DNA from: Clostridiales bacterium UBA3259
Lineage (GTDB): Bacteria; Bacillota_A; Clostridia; Oscillospirales; Oscillospiraceae
NCBI GenBank assembly: GCA_002362625.1
Contig: DEUP01000025.1
Coordinates: 1-34,608, forward strand
Direction: 5' to 3'
Length of the DNA stretch: 34,608 nucleotides
Below, one piece after another: positions 1-9,141 of the stretch. Below the pieces are notes generated by a model that made no database searches, was not told the origin of the DNA, and saw only the letters and a program-made list of their open reading frames with translations. The translations under genes were made by a program, and so were the position numbers. Within the stretch, counting starts at the first letter, position 1, and each line of letters opens with the position of its first letter.

Positions 1-25
1 CTGCGTTATTCAGTACGCATTATTG

Positions 26-1417
26 TCAAATCAAAACCTTCCGTTTCCGGATCCGCAGAAGCTCCCAAAGGCCGATCAAGGCTCCGATGCCCCAGCGTGC
101 AGCCCAGGCATTCCCGGAAGCGTACACAACGGCCACCATCCCGAAATACGCCGCGGCGTATTTCCACCACAGCCGCACTCCAAAGGGATAGTCCTCCTTC
201 CCCAGCAGATACCGGGTATAGCAGTAGTGGAGGGTCAGCTGGATGCCGTGGGAAATGGCGGTGGCGAGAGCCGCTCCGGCCATGCCCATGGCCCGGATCA
301 GCACATAGTTGAGGCCCAGATTCAGCAGAGACGACCCAATGGTCACCGCCGCTACCACCTTGGTCTTCTTGTGGTAATACTCGTAATTCACCGGGAAGGT
401 GCAAAGGAAGTTCAGGTAGTAGCTGGACACGAAAATGGGCAGCAGCCTGGTGTTGCCCGCCGTAGCCTTGCCCGTTGTGTAGATACGGAAAACCTCCGGA
501 GCCAGCAGAATAAAGCCTACGGACAGGACGGTGTACAGCTCCAGAAAGTTCACCGTTTTGTCCATCATGGCCTCCCGCTTCCCCTGCTTTACCTCATCGA
601 AGAAGAAGGGGCACCAGGTCTTATTCAGAGCGCCGAAGATCACAAACATCACGTTTGCCAGATTCCAGGCAATGCTGTACTGTCCCACCTCCGCCTCGCC
701 GATCATCTGCTGGAGCATGACCTGGTCGCTTTGGCCCAGAATCAGGTCGGAAAGGTTGTGGAAAATCGCGGGAATGGCGAGAACAATGCAGAACTTCCAA
801 TAGCCCCGGTGGAAAAAGGTTTTCCCTTTCCACAAAATCAGCACACAGGCCGGGATGCCCAGCAGTCCATAGGTAGCCGCGTTCCCCAAAACCCGGCCAA
901 AATACCGGGTTTCCATGGGCAGGTTCAGAATCAGCAAAATGGACAGGGCCAGAGACACAATGGTCACCACCAGAGAGATGACCATGTTTCTTCCCGCCTT
1001 GAACTCATAGATGAATTTTGTATTCAGGAAGCTCACCGTGAAGGTTCCGAAGGCCTGAATCAGCATCAGAACCACCAGCAGGGGACTGAGCTTCAGCAGC
1101 CGGGAAACAGGGCTCAAAAAGATCAGCACCAGGGCGCTGCACGCCAGGAACGCCGCTACCGACATGGTCATGACGGAGGACTGGTACCCTTCCTGCTCCC
1201 CTTCCCCATACTCCACCCGGGCATTGACCAGAGTGCCCTGGGTTTGCAAAGTGAAGACAATGGCAATCACACTGACCCAGATATTGTAGATCTTCAGGGT
1301 GCCATAGCCGCTGTCCCCTAAAAGAGCGTAAAACAGCGGACTGGTGAAAATGGAAATGCCGTTGAGCAGCACCACGCTGAGAATATTAAAAAAGGCGATT
1401 CGGTTTTGTTTTTTCAT
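26..1417 (-). CDS. Wzx-like polysaccharide flippase (MATE/MOP superfamily)
   Basis: A 463-aa polytopic membrane protein with about 12-14 hydrophobic segments and the layout of the oligosaccharide flippase (RfbX/Wzx, MOP exporter) family. It starts MKKQNRIAFFNILSVVLLNG, with a short basic N-terminus followed directly by the first membrane helix, and ends in a basic RIRKRK tail. By family knowledge it would flip the undecaprenyl-diphosphate-linked repeat unit across the cytoplasmic membrane for Wzy polymerisation. The start ATG has an AAGGA box about 9 nt upstream and overlaps the stop of the preceding glycosyltransferase by 4 nt (ATGA), indicating translational coupling. It is the last operon gene visible; whether the operon continues left of the window is unknown. 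The general flippase call is firm, the substrate is inferred from context. Confidence 0.88.
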   Translation of the reverse strand: MKKQNRIAFFNILSVVLLNGISIFTSPLFYALLGDSGYGTLKIYNIWVSVIAIVFTLQTQGTLVNARVEYGEGEQEGYQSSVMTMSVAAFLACSALVLIFLSPVSRLLKLSPLLVVLMLIQAFGTFTVSFLNTKFIYEFKAGRNMVISLVVTIVSLALSILLILNLPMETRYFGRVLGNAATYGLLGIPACVLILWKGKTFFHRGYWKFCIVLAIPAIFHNLSDLILGQSDQVMLQQMIGEAEVGQYSIAWNLANVMFVIFGALNKTWCPFFFDEVKQGKREAMMDKTVNFLELYTVLSVGFILLAPEVFRIYTTGKATAGNTRLLPIFVSSYYLNFLCTFPVNYEYYHKKTKVVAAVTIGSSLLNLGLNYVLIRAMGMAGAALATAISHGIQLTLHYCYTRYLLGKEDYPFGVRLWWKYAAAYFGMVAVVYASGNAWAARWGIGALIGLWELLRIRKRKVLI

Positions 1418-2406
1418 GCTTTGGTTTCCTTACGGGTTTCCCCATGATACAGCCGTCTGAGAGGCCGGTACCAGCCCAGAATCAGCAGCAAATCCGTCAG
1501 CCGCTCCTGTTTTCCCAGCAGCGGACTTGTCAGCAGGAAGGAAAGGTGCTTTCTCAGTTCCCCGCGGGCGGCGCTGTATTCCTCCGGGTAAATTTCCCAG
1601 CTTCTCTCCCCTTCCGTTTCCAGCAGCAGGAGGATATGGGAAAGGGAGCGCACCCGGAGATACCGGGCCTGGGGCGTCAGCTCCGGGAAGTTTGCCCGGA
1701 TGTCCTCATAGACAGCCGCCGTATGCTGGGAAAAATGGAAGCTTTTCTCCGACACCTTGGACTTGGTAATACTTCCGGCCCGGTGGTAATAGTGGTACAT
1801 GGGCTTGTTTCCCACCGCCACATAGTCCGTTTCCAGGATAAGGCGGTAGGTCACCGGCACATCCTCGCAGATCTTCCCCTCCGGATAGCGATACCGGGCG
1901 AACAGGGAGCGGTGATAGAGCTTATCCCAGGCGGCGGAGTCTACGTTGTCCCACAGGAAAATCCGCTTAACCAACTCCTGAGCCGGGATTTTCTCTTCCC
2001 TTTCCGGGCACAGACCCACCCTTCTTTCTCCCGTGGCTTCCTCCACGTCGAACCTGCCTGTGTAAGCAAGCTTGACATCATATTTGTGAATCAGCCCCAT
2101 AAGGTAGCTGTACATCTCCGGGTCAATCCAGTCGTCGCTGTCCACAAAGGCCAGGTAATCTCCCGACGCAATGTCGATTCCGGCGTTCCGGGCGCTGCTC
2201 AAGCCTCCGTTGGGCTTGTGGATCACCTGGATTCGGACGTCCCTGGCAGCATATTCGTCGCAGATGGCGCCGGACAAGTCCGTGGCTCCGTCGTCCACCA
2301 GAATGATTTCCAGGTTTTCGTAGGTCTGGGCCAGGATGGAATCCACGCACCGGCGCAGATAGCCTTCCACATTGTATACCGGGACGATCACGCTGATTAA
2401 GTCCAT
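1414..2406 (-). CDS. GT2 family glycosyltransferase
   Basis: A GT-A fold, family 2 glycosyltransferase of about 330 aa. Visible motifs are the N-terminal SVIVPVYN strand, VDDG at about residues 37-40, the GGLSSARNAG segment at about 67-76, and the DXD-type metal/nucleotide-sugar site DSDD at 89-92. It probably adds one sugar of the repeat unit on the cytoplasmic face. I place the start at the ATG at 2406 because AAGGAGAGG lies 6 nt upstream; an upstream in-frame ATG at 2421 overlaps the previous stop (ATGA) but has no ribosome binding site and its extension contains this one. Donor and acceptor cannot be read from the sequence. Confidence 0.9.
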   Translation of the reverse strand: MDLISVIVPVYNVEGYLRRCVDSILAQTYENLEIILVDDGATDLSGAICDEYAARDVRIQVIHKPNGGLSSARNAGIDIASGDYLAFVDSDDWIDPEMYSYLMGLIHKYDVKLAYTGRFDVEEATGERRVGLCPEREEKIPAQELVKRIFLWDNVDSAAWDKLYHRSLFARYRYPEGKICEDVPVTYRLILETDYVAVGNKPMYHYYHRAGSITKSKVSEKSFHFSQHTAAVYEDIRANFPELTPQARYLRVRSLSHILLLLETEGERSWEIYPEEYSAARGELRKHLSFLLTSPLLGKQERLTDLLLILGWYRPLRRLYHGETRKETKA

Positions 2407-2417
2407 GGGCCTCTCCT

Positions 2418-3656
2418 TCATGTCAGGCTTTGGTAAATTTCCAAAAGCGTACTGAGATTCTTTTCCGGATCATGGGTCATGGCAGCGTGCTCCCTGGCTG
2501 CCTTTCCCATGGCCTCCGCCCTGTCTTCCATTGCGAATACCTGACGGATCCCATAGGCCAGCATGTACGGCTCAGTGGAGGGGTAGAGGACGCCCTCCTT
2601 GTCCAGGGTCATCAGATCCACAACACCGCCCACATCCGCCGCCACGCAGGGCGTACCCAGGAGCATAGCCTCTCCCAGGGAGTTGGGGGAGTTCTCAATG
2701 GTGGAGGACAGCACAAACACATTGGCCTTCAGGTATTCCCCTTTCATTTCCGCCGCGCTGAGGCTTCCCAGGAATTCCAGCCTGTCCTCCACCCCATAGC
2801 GGCGGGCCAGCTCCCCTAAGTATTTCTGATACCGGGTTCTCCGGAGCCTGCTTGCCGTGAGGAAGCTCCGTCCCGGCACCGCCAGCACCGCGTCCGGGAA
2901 GTCCCGGCAGACCGCCCCAAAGGCTTCCAGCAGGTAGTGGAAGCCCTTCACCGGATAGGCGCAGCTGGACGCGAAGATCCGGTGCTTTTGGCAGATCTCG
3001 TAGCGCCAGCTATCCGTATAAAATGGCTCCCGCAGGGTTTCATTGCAGAAGTGATACTGCGCCTGGGGCTGGATGGCGGCAGTGCAGGCCTTATCCCAGC
3101 GGGTGCGTCCGATAACATGCTCTGCCTTTTTCAGAGCCTGAATCTCCAATTCTCCCCGAAGGGCAAATTTTCTCTGCTGCTGCAAAAGGTTATCCCGCCT
3201 GACAAGGTCCCGGAAGGTATATTCCTTCTGAACGCCATAGGGAACCCCCTCGGCATAATGCCCCGCGTAAACGGAACAGAGGCCCTGGATGCTCACCGCC
3301 GTGCGCGGCAGCATCCCGCATTTCTCCGCCGCATTCATCATCGCCAGGGTATGGCCGTACTCTGTCCCCCAAATGTGGATCACATCTGGCTGAAAGGCCC
3401 GAATCTCCTTGAGAAACCCCTCCTCCAGCTCTGGCAGATACACATAGGGAAGCCCCTCCCGGAAGGTCAGATAGCTTACCCTTTCATCCACAGCGCCCCG
3501 GGCTTCGCCACCCGGGCAGAGAATATGAATGGTTTCCCCTTCCCGGCACAGCCCGGAAAGCACGGAATCCACCCACAGGCCGCCCGCCTGGGCCTTGCCC
3601 TCCAGGGCTTCCCGAACGATTCCCGGCATCAGATTGCACAGCCACAAAAGACGCAT
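2418..3656 (-). CDS. GT4-type glycosyltransferase (GT-B fold)
   Basis: A 412-aa GT-B glycosyltransferase. The N-terminal half begins with a hydrophobic strand plus a GG-containing acceptor loop (QAGGLWVDS). The C-terminal nucleotide-sugar domain carries the retaining GT4 signature EX7E as ENSPNSLGE followed by AMLLGTPCVAADVGGV. ASSCAYPVKGFHYLLEAF is the usual KG..LL..AF donor-domain motif. Its ribosome binding site AAGGGG sits about 9 nt before the ATG, close behind the stop of the gene upstream (3 nt gap). It lies in the run of consecutive transferase genes between the LicD gene and the flippase gene, so it most likely adds a sugar to the lipid-linked repeat unit. Specificity is unknown. Confidence 0.88.
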   Translation of the reverse strand: MRLLWLCNLMPGIVREALEGKAQAGGLWVDSVLSGLCREGETIHILCPGGEARGAVDERVSYLTFREGLPYVYLPELEEGFLKEIRAFQPDVIHIWGTEYGHTLAMMNAAEKCGMLPRTAVSIQGLCSVYAGHYAEGVPYGVQKEYTFRDLVRRDNLLQQQRKFALRGELEIQALKKAEHVIGRTRWDKACTAAIQPQAQYHFCNETLREPFYTDSWRYEICQKHRIFASSCAYPVKGFHYLLEAFGAVCRDFPDAVLAVPGRSFLTASRLRRTRYQKYLGELARRYGVEDRLEFLGSLSAAEMKGEYLKANVFVLSSTIENSPNSLGEAMLLGTPCVAADVGGVVDLMTLDKEGVLYPSTEPYMLAYGIRQVFAMEDRAEAMGKAAREHAAMTHDPEKNLSTLLEIYQSLT

Positions 3657-3659
3657 TTC

Positions 3660-4829
3660 TCACTTCCCCTTTTTCATGGTATCCAGCAGATTCAGAATTT
3701 TCTTTCCCTGAATCACATTATTTTTGTTCTCCAAAATAAACCGTCTGGCCTCCGTGCCCTTTTGGAACAGCGCCTCGTCGGACTGGCTCAGCACCTCTTT
3801 CAACCGCTTCCCAATCCCCTGGGCGGTTTCATCCTCCATGAGATACACATAGGGATGGTATTCCCTGGGCATTCCCGGCAGCACCGTGGTCAGCACCGGG
3901 GTGCCGGAGGCCATATACTCCATGGTCTTAGAGGGGAAGGAGTACTTCACAAATTCCTCGTTGGTCGGTCTGGGGTTCACCAGGAGGCTTGCCTCCATTT
4001 CCTTTTCCACCACCTGACTGCTCAGCAGCATTCCGCCGTAGACAATCCGGGGATCCTCTTTGGAGATGCGTTCCAGCTCCTGTGCATAGTCTCCCGGCCC
4101 GTAAATGTGAAGCTGAGCATTGGGAATATCCGCCTGACGAAAGCCCTCCGTCAAATTTCTTAAGCCGTATTTCTCACTGACCCCTCCGGCATACAGGCAC
4201 ACTCTGGGCTTTCGCTTCTTCCCCGGATCCGGCCGCTTCTCCTCCATGGTAATGTCCGCGTGACCTTCCAGGATCACATAGGGCTTTCCCTGCGGATTCA
4301 ACCGTTCATTCATGGCCTGGGTCAGCAGCACATACCCGTCGCACCTGCCAATGGTAAAATTGGCAAGCTTCCGGGAAAAGACGCTTTCCCCCAGCATATC
4401 CGGCAGATCCGTCACTATGCCGATGCAGGGAATCCCCTTCACCTTGGCGGCCAGCAGCCCCGCCAGAGCCGTGATCCGGTTCAATCCGTCCACGATCACA
4501 GCGGAATCCCTGTCCGCCAGGGATATTGTTTTAAAAAAGGTTCCAAAGCCTACCCGCAAAGCTTTCGCAATGGGATTGCGGACAGCGGGGATGTAGTGAT
4601 ATACCGCACCTCCCTCGGTTTCCTCAGGCAGGCGAACCATGGCTTCCTTTAATACTGAACGGTTCACTGGAGGATTGGCGATCACGTCCACCTTTGTCCC
4701 CGCCGCCAGGCCCTCGATCAGGAGCCGATGATACTTCTGGGACTGAAAGGCAGGCTTCACCGCCACATCCGAAAATAGCCTTGCATAGGCTTTATCCGAG
4801 CAGGTGGTCACCGCGTAAAGAATTCCCAT
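3660..4829 (-). CDS. Glycosyltransferase, GT-B fold
   Basis: A 389-aa protein with the two-Rossmann GT-B layout. The C-terminal half contains LYAGGVSEKYGLRNLTEGF, then IYGPGDY, and the donor-site segment FPSKTMEYMASGTPVLTT. The FPSK-type segment replaces the canonical first Glu of EX7E but keeps the last Glu (in KTMEYM), a variant common in polysaccharide-cluster GT4 enzymes. The N-terminal half (AVTTCSDKAYARLFSD) is an acceptor domain I cannot place closely. The gene sits 3 nt from the next one downstream and 5 nt from its upstream neighbour, so it is co-translated with the cluster. It should act on the cytoplasmic side on the growing undecaprenyl-linked unit. Substrate unknown. Confidence 0.83.
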   Translation of the reverse strand: MGILYAVTTCSDKAYARLFSDVAVKPAFQSQKYHRLLIEGLAAGTKVDVIANPPVNRSVLKEAMVRLPEETEGGAVYHYIPAVRNPIAKALRVGFGTFFKTISLADRDSAVIVDGLNRITALAGLLAAKVKGIPCIGIVTDLPDMLGESVFSRKLANFTIGRCDGYVLLTQAMNERLNPQGKPYVILEGHADITMEEKRPDPGKKRKPRVCLYAGGVSEKYGLRNLTEGFRQADIPNAQLHIYGPGDYAQELERISKEDPRIVYGGMLLSSQVVEKEMEASLLVNPRPTNEEFVKYSFPSKTMEYMASGTPVLTTVLPGMPREYHPYVYLMEDETAQGIGKRLKEVLSQSDEALFQKGTEARRFILENKNNVIQGKKILNLLDTMKKGK

Positions 4830-4834
4830 GGGGC

Positions 4835-5932
4835 TTATCCCCTTTCCAAAATTTCCATATGGGCTTTCGCCATGTTCTCAATGGTATAAGGGCGGATTCT
4901 TTCCAGAGCGGCCGCCCCCATCTGCCCCAGGTCTCCCTGAAGAGCGCGGAGCATAGCTTCCCTCAGCGCCTCCACGTCCTCCACCGGCACGATATAGCCG
5001 CTGATACCGTTCTCCACCAGCTCCAACCCGGCAACGCACCGGTTCGTGGTAATCACCGGCAGGCCGTAAGCCATGGCCTCACCCACAACCAGGCCCCAGA
5101 TATCCTCCCGGGTGGGCAGTACAAACAGATCCGCGCACCGGTAATATCTTTGAAGGCTTTCCTTTTTATGGAAGCCGGGAAAATACACCTGATCCAGCCC
5201 CAGCTCCCGCTGAAGCGCCAGATATTCTGGCGTAGGCTCTCCGCCCACAATGCACAATGCCGTATCCTCGGGCAAGCCCTTTGCCGCTCTCAGCAGAAGA
5301 TCAAAGCCCTTTCTGGGAATGCACTGTCCCACCGACAAAATCATCCGGCTCTGGGAAATCCCCAACTCCCGGCGCAGCCGTTTCTTCTCTTCGGGAGAAA
5401 CCACGTCTGGCAGAATGTCTTTTTCAAACAGGGAGGAGAAGGGATAGGTTTCAATCCGCTCCCGGTCCGCGCCGTAATGGGCCAGGAAATCGGTGGTATA
5501 GCGCCCTGTGCTGAGCCAGCGATTGGCCATGCCGACCAGCTTTTTCTTCACCAGAAATTTGAGCTTCCCTTCCTCCCGGATCAGGCCGCCGTCCACCTCC
5601 ATATAGAAGGGAATCCTCCGCATACGAAGATATGCCATAGCCAGCATGGCGGTGGGCGAGGAATATCCACAGATGACAACGGCGTCAAAAGGCTTTTTCA
5701 GCCACTTCAGCACATCGGGACACAGGTTTTCATCTCCCAGCTTTGCCACCGGGTTCAGCTGGACAGGATGAAAGCCGCCTTCCCCCTGCTCAAACCAGGC
5801 CCCGTCCCGGTGCTTGATATTCTCCGCCCGGTCGCTGTACAGCACGGTCACATCCGCCGTCTTTCCCAGCTCGTCAAAGAAACGCACCCGGTAGGGAGAG
5901 GGATAATTGGTTAAAAACAGTACCTTTTTCAT
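4835..5932 (-). CDS. GT4 family glycosyltransferase
   Basis: A 365-aa GT-B enzyme starting MKKVLFLTNYPSPYRVRFFDEL, the standard N-terminal strand/loop of polysaccharide GT4 transferases. The donor domain shows ILSVGQCIPRKGFDLLLRAA (the VG...RKG..LL..A motif), IVGGEP, and the catalytic stretch REDIWGLVVGEAMAYGLPVITT. There the acidic pair spaced by seven residues is Asp...Glu rather than Glu...Glu, a known variation in the family. The ATG follows a purine/G-rich stretch (AAAGGGGG) at a long spacing. It adds one residue of the repeat unit by inference from its place in the operon; the sugar is not predictable. Confidence 0.87.
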   Translation of the reverse strand: MKKVLFLTNYPSPYRVRFFDELGKTADVTVLYSDRAENIKHRDGAWFEQGEGGFHPVQLNPVAKLGDENLCPDVLKWLKKPFDAVVICGYSSPTAMLAMAYLRMRRIPFYMEVDGGLIREEGKLKFLVKKKLVGMANRWLSTGRYTTDFLAHYGADRERIETYPFSSLFEKDILPDVVSPEEKKRLRRELGISQSRMILSVGQCIPRKGFDLLLRAAKGLPEDTALCIVGGEPTPEYLALQRELGLDQVYFPGFHKKESLQRYYRCADLFVLPTREDIWGLVVGEAMAYGLPVITTNRCVAGLELVENGISGYIVPVEDVEALREAMLRALQGDLGQMGAAALERIRPYTIENMAKAHMEILERG

Positions 5933-5947
5933 CCTGCCGCGCCCCCT

Positions 5948-6766
5948 TTATTCCCCAAAATCGATCTCCACGATCTGATGCCGGTTTTCCCGTTCCTCAA
6001 CCGGCGGGAACACCATATAGGCCCCATACTGAGCCGTCAGGTATTCGTCATAGGCCTTCGGCCCAGGGAAGGTCACCCCTTCAAAGGTGTATTCCCCATA
6101 CTCCTGAACCCACTGCCTCCGGAAGGGCACCGGGTTGCTCTGTCCCCATTGGAGACATACCCAGTTTCCCTCCTTCGGAGAAGTTGCCAGGGTATCGTAG
6201 GCTCTGGACAAGGCCTCTCCCGTTGTAAACAAGGCCCGGAGCTGGTAGTATAGATACCCGATCCGCTTTTTCCAGACAATCTTATCGTTGTCCATCCAGG
6301 GCCGGTAGCCGCATTTCATCAGCTTTGTCCGGTAGATGCTCAGCAGCCGATTCCAGTGAGCCGCCTGCTCCCCGGGATCCTCCGGCATATTATCCACAGG
6401 GAAAATATCCACATAAAAGCCGTTTTCCCGCAAACGGCGGGTTTTTTTGCTTTCCAGATACACCGTATTGCGCTTCATGACCTTGCCGAAGGGCAGGCCG
6501 TAGTTGGGATCGGTATACCAGTTTTGGAAGCAGTATTCCTTTTTCAGCTTTTCAGGAGCAATCCGGCAGAATTTCTCATAATCCTTCCGAGGCATGGCCA
6601 TGTCCATATCGTCATCCCAGGGAATAAAGCCCTGATGCCGCACGGCACCCAGCAGGGATCCGTCGGACAGGAAGTAGGTAATATCATTTTCCTCACAGAC
6701 CCGTTTGATCTCTTTGGCGATTTCCAGCTGGGTCAGCTGGACCTTTCTCAGCAATTGTGGTTCCAT
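5948..6766 (-). CDS. licD: LicD/FKTN-family phosphotransferase
   Basis: A 272-aa protein of the LicD (fukutin-related nucleotidyltransferase-fold) family. The hallmark lies at residues 35-58: SDGSLLGAVRHQGFIPWDD followed by DMDMAM, the acidic cluster that binds metal in the NTase fold. The C-terminal part has the LTAQYGAYMVFPP motif also typical of LicD. LicD proteins transfer phosphocholine from CDP-choline to teichoic acid or LPS sugars; relatives (fukutin, FKRP) transfer ribitol-phosphate. Here it probably adds a phospho-alcohol to the surface polysaccharide. No licA/licB/licC-type choline genes are in the window, so the transferred group is open. The start has GGAG 5 nt upstream, and TGATG couples it to the polymerase gene. 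Confidence 0.9.
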   Translation of the reverse strand: MEPQLLRKVQLTQLEIAKEIKRVCEENDITYFLSDGSLLGAVRHQGFIPWDDDMDMAMPRKDYEKFCRIAPEKLKKEYCFQNWYTDPNYGLPFGKVMKRNTVYLESKKTRRLRENGFYVDIFPVDNMPEDPGEQAAHWNRLLSIYRTKLMKCGYRPWMDNDKIVWKKRIGYLYYQLRALFTTGEALSRAYDTLATSPKEGNWVCLQWGQSNPVPFRRQWVQEYGEYTFEGVTFPGPKAYDEYLTAQYGAYMVFPPVEERENRHQIVEIDFGE

Positions 6767-8013
6767 CAGAACTCCTTCCTTTTCGGGAGTTTGGGCAGTA
6801 CCCGTTCTGTCAGAGCCATTATGGGAAACAGCCAGAAGAACAGGTCGGCAATAAGGTTCTGGGTATTAACGGACATAAAGAGGATCAAAAGCAGCATACC
6901 GTTGACCCAAAGCTTCTGTTCCTTCTTCCACACCAGGGCGGCCCAGCCCGCCGCATGGAGGAAGAACCCCGGCAGGCCGAAGATCGCCAGCATAATCAGG
7001 CTGGACGTGGTATTGTTTTCGATGGCGTAGAGCACCTGGGCAACGCCGCCGCCAAACAGGGGACTTTCCAGAAATGCCCGAAGATTCACTATGACAGAGC
7101 CCACACGATCCCCTATGGATTCCTCCTGATAGGTGAATTTGCCGATAAGCATGTCATAGACTTCCCAGTAAAGGCCGTTTTTTCGGGCGATGCAGTAAGC
7201 GGCCAAAGCGCCCACGGCGGCGGCCAGAACCGCCAGCGCCGCCCAGACCCATTTCTTCCGGTACAGCTTCTTATCGAAAAATACCACAACGCATAATAGT
7301 CCCAGCTCGATGATGCCGCCGGTGGCGAAGGTGGTAACGAGGGTCAGGGCAAGGATCCCGCTGAGGATCCACATGGTTTTTTCCTTTTTCCACTGCACCC
7401 TATACTGGCACAGATACAGCCCCAGAATCAGGAAAAACTGATATACGCCCGGTTCCCGGAAAATACCGAAATTTCGATTTTTCACATAGCTCAATGATAC
7501 AAAAGAGAGGAAAAAGTTGTAAAAATCCACATCAATCTGATTATAAAACACGGGAACCGGAAGGATGCCCCGATCCGGCAGCAGCCGCAGAACATAGGTC
7601 GCCGCCACAGAGTAAGCGCCCAGCACCGCCAAAATAACCACGTAGTATTTTGCCGCCTCCCGGCAGGACAGGAAGAAGGTGAAAAAAATGGCGGCCAGAA
7701 TACAGATCAGGACGCTGCAATACATGAGCTGCCAATCCCGTTTCGCCGCCATGGGAAGGAGCGTCATCACCGCGCACAGGAGCATCGCCCCTATCCGCCG
7801 ATCCAGAAAAACCGCCTTCAGCCGTTTTCGGTTGTGCCAGAGGAAGCCCACGCCAATCAGCGCCAGCAATCCCAGCATACAGGCCTGGGTCCTGTAAAAC
7901 CCCAGAACGCTGGATGTCACCAGGGTATCCCTTGCCAGATACAGCAGGAAAAACAGGCAGATAACGGTAAGCGCCCTGGTGATTTTTGTTTCCGGGAAAG
8001 GATATTGGGTCAC
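6766..8013 (-). CDS. Wzy-like O-antigen/capsule polymerase
   Basis: A 415-aa integral membrane protein with about 10-12 hydrophobic segments, little sequence conservation, and a FREPGVYQ motif at residues 185-192. That motif matches the FREPG motif often seen in O-antigen polymerase/ligase proteins of Gram-positive capsule clusters. There is a long extracytoplasmic stretch between about residues 255 and 320. It would polymerise flipped repeat units on the outer face of the membrane. It starts at GTG, supported by a perfect AAGGAGG 7 nt upstream; the GTG overlaps the stop of the preceding glycosyltransferase (GTGA). Ligase activity instead of polymerase cannot be excluded, but a Wzx-like flippase in the same operon favours polymerase. 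Confidence 0.78.
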   Translation of the reverse strand: MTQYPFPETKITRALTVICLFFLLYLARDTLVTSSVLGFYRTQACMLGLLALIGVGFLWHNRKRLKAVFLDRRIGAMLLCAVMTLLPMAAKRDWQLMYCSVLICILAAIFFTFFLSCREAAKYYVVILAVLGAYSVAATYVLRLLPDRGILPVPVFYNQIDVDFYNFFLSFVSLSYVKNRNFGIFREPGVYQFFLILGLYLCQYRVQWKKEKTMWILSGILALTLVTTFATGGIIELGLLCVVVFFDKKLYRKKWVWAALAVLAAAVGALAAYCIARKNGLYWEVYDMLIGKFTYQEESIGDRVGSVIVNLRAFLESPLFGGGVAQVLYAIENNTTSSLIMLAIFGLPGFFLHAAGWAALVWKKEQKLWVNGMLLLILFMSVNTQNLIADLFFWLFPIMALTERVLPKLPKRKEF

Positions 8014-9119
8014 AGTGTTTCCTCCTTGGTAAGGGTCAGAACGGCCCTCAGCAGATGCTCCGCCCCTTGCTCCACCGCCAGACCGCCAAACCGGCAGGCA
8101 ATTTCTTCACAGGCCGTATCCCGATAGACAATGGCAGGCGTGCCGCAGCAGCTGGCTTCCAAAGTGGTCATGCCGAAGGTTTCTTCCAGACTGGGGTTTA
8201 AGAACACATCCGCCGCGCTGTAGGCCTCCGCCAGCTCCTGAACGGTTTTTGTTCGGGGCAGTCCCAGAATCTCCTTGGGCAGGGCCTGGATCTGCTCCCT
8301 GCTCAGGCCGATGAGGACAATTTTGTAGGAATCGTCCAGCAGCCTTGACAGGGCGATAAAATCCTTTAAGCCCTTCCGCTCCTCCCAGACGCTGGCAACT
8401 CCCAGCAGGATTTTCTTCTCCTTCAGGCCCATTCTTTCCCGGAAGTCCCCGGGAGTTGGCTTGAAAATCTCCCGGTTTACCCGGTTATAGCGCACCTCCA
8501 CCGGGTACTCCTTCAGAAAGCTTTCCTCCACCCGGCGCTGTAACCATTGGGAGGGAACGATCAGGGTCAGGTTGGGAATCCCGGCAAAGAGGGCATTTTT
8601 TCGCTCATAATTGCGGCGGCTTCCGTCAAGCAGGATGCTTTTGGGATAGGCTCCCTTCTGGGGACAGCTGTGGCAGCCGGTTTTCCATTTGTCACAGCCC
8701 ACCATGTCAAAGTAGGCACAGTGACCGGTGAAGCTCCAGCAGTCGTGGAGGGTCCAGAGGATCTTCTTGCCGCAGGTTCGAAGATACCCAAACAGCTCCT
8801 CCAGATTTATGTAATAGCCGTGGAGGTTATGAAGCCAAATCACATCCGGGTCATATACTTTCACCCAGTCCAAAAACCGCCTGGTGGCTGCCCGGGAACC
8901 GAAGCCCTGGTCATCCAGAAGTCTGCTTCGAAGGCCGTGGAGACGGCAGGTTAGGTCGGAGCCAATCCGCACCGTGGGGACATCCTCATACCCTTCCTGC
9001 TTCCGGCCAAAAGCGAGGGTACAAACGTTTCCCTGGGCAATTAACTCCCGGCAGGCGTCCCCGGCAATTCTTCCGGTACTGCCAAAGCCCGCCACAGAGT
9101 TAATAAACAGATACTTCAT
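8010..9119 (-). CDS. WcaC-like GT4 glycosyltransferase
   Basis: A 369-aa GT-B transferase resembling WcaC-type enzymes. It begins MKYLFINSVAGFGSTGRIA and carries the characteristic WTLHDCWSFTGHCAYFD stretch followed by a Cys-rich segment (GCDKWKTGCHSCPQKG). The C-terminal donor site contains the EX7E stretch ETFGMTTLE and ASCCGTPAIVY. I take the ATG at 9119 as the start. The frame stays open another 47 codons, but those overlap the upstream epimerase gene and look like out-of-frame translation of it. GTG at 9131 is an alternative start. The ribosome binding site is unremarkable (GAGG close to the ATG, AAGGG further up). Role: one sugar addition in the repeat unit. Confidence 0.86.
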   Translation of the reverse strand: MKYLFINSVAGFGSTGRIAGDACRELIAQGNVCTLAFGRKQEGYEDVPTVRIGSDLTCRLHGLRSRLLDDQGFGSRAATRRFLDWVKVYDPDVIWLHNLHGYYINLEELFGYLRTCGKKILWTLHDCWSFTGHCAYFDMVGCDKWKTGCHSCPQKGAYPKSILLDGSRRNYERKNALFAGIPNLTLIVPSQWLQRRVEESFLKEYPVEVRYNRVNREIFKPTPGDFRERMGLKEKKILLGVASVWEERKGLKDFIALSRLLDDSYKIVLIGLSREQIQALPKEILGLPRTKTVQELAEAYSAADVFLNPSLEETFGMTTLEASCCGTPAIVYRDTACEEIACRFGGLAVEQGAEHLLRAVLTLTKEETL

Positions 9120-9141
9120 ACCCTCGTTCACGCCCTTTTTA

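Noticed and set aside
6..404. 132-aa minus-strand open frame at the left edge
   Set aside because: It is an alternative frame within the flippase gene, without a ribosome site or motif.
23..1321. 432-aa plus-strand open frame opposite the flippase gene
   Set aside because: It is antisense to a clear membrane-protein gene, has no membrane helices, ribosome site or known motif, and is Gln/His/Gly-rich in the manner of antisense translation of GC-rich DNA.
2407..2421. ATG at 2421 as start of the GT2 gene
   Set aside because: It has no ribosome binding site, and its first codons contain the AAGGAGAGG that serves ATG 2406.
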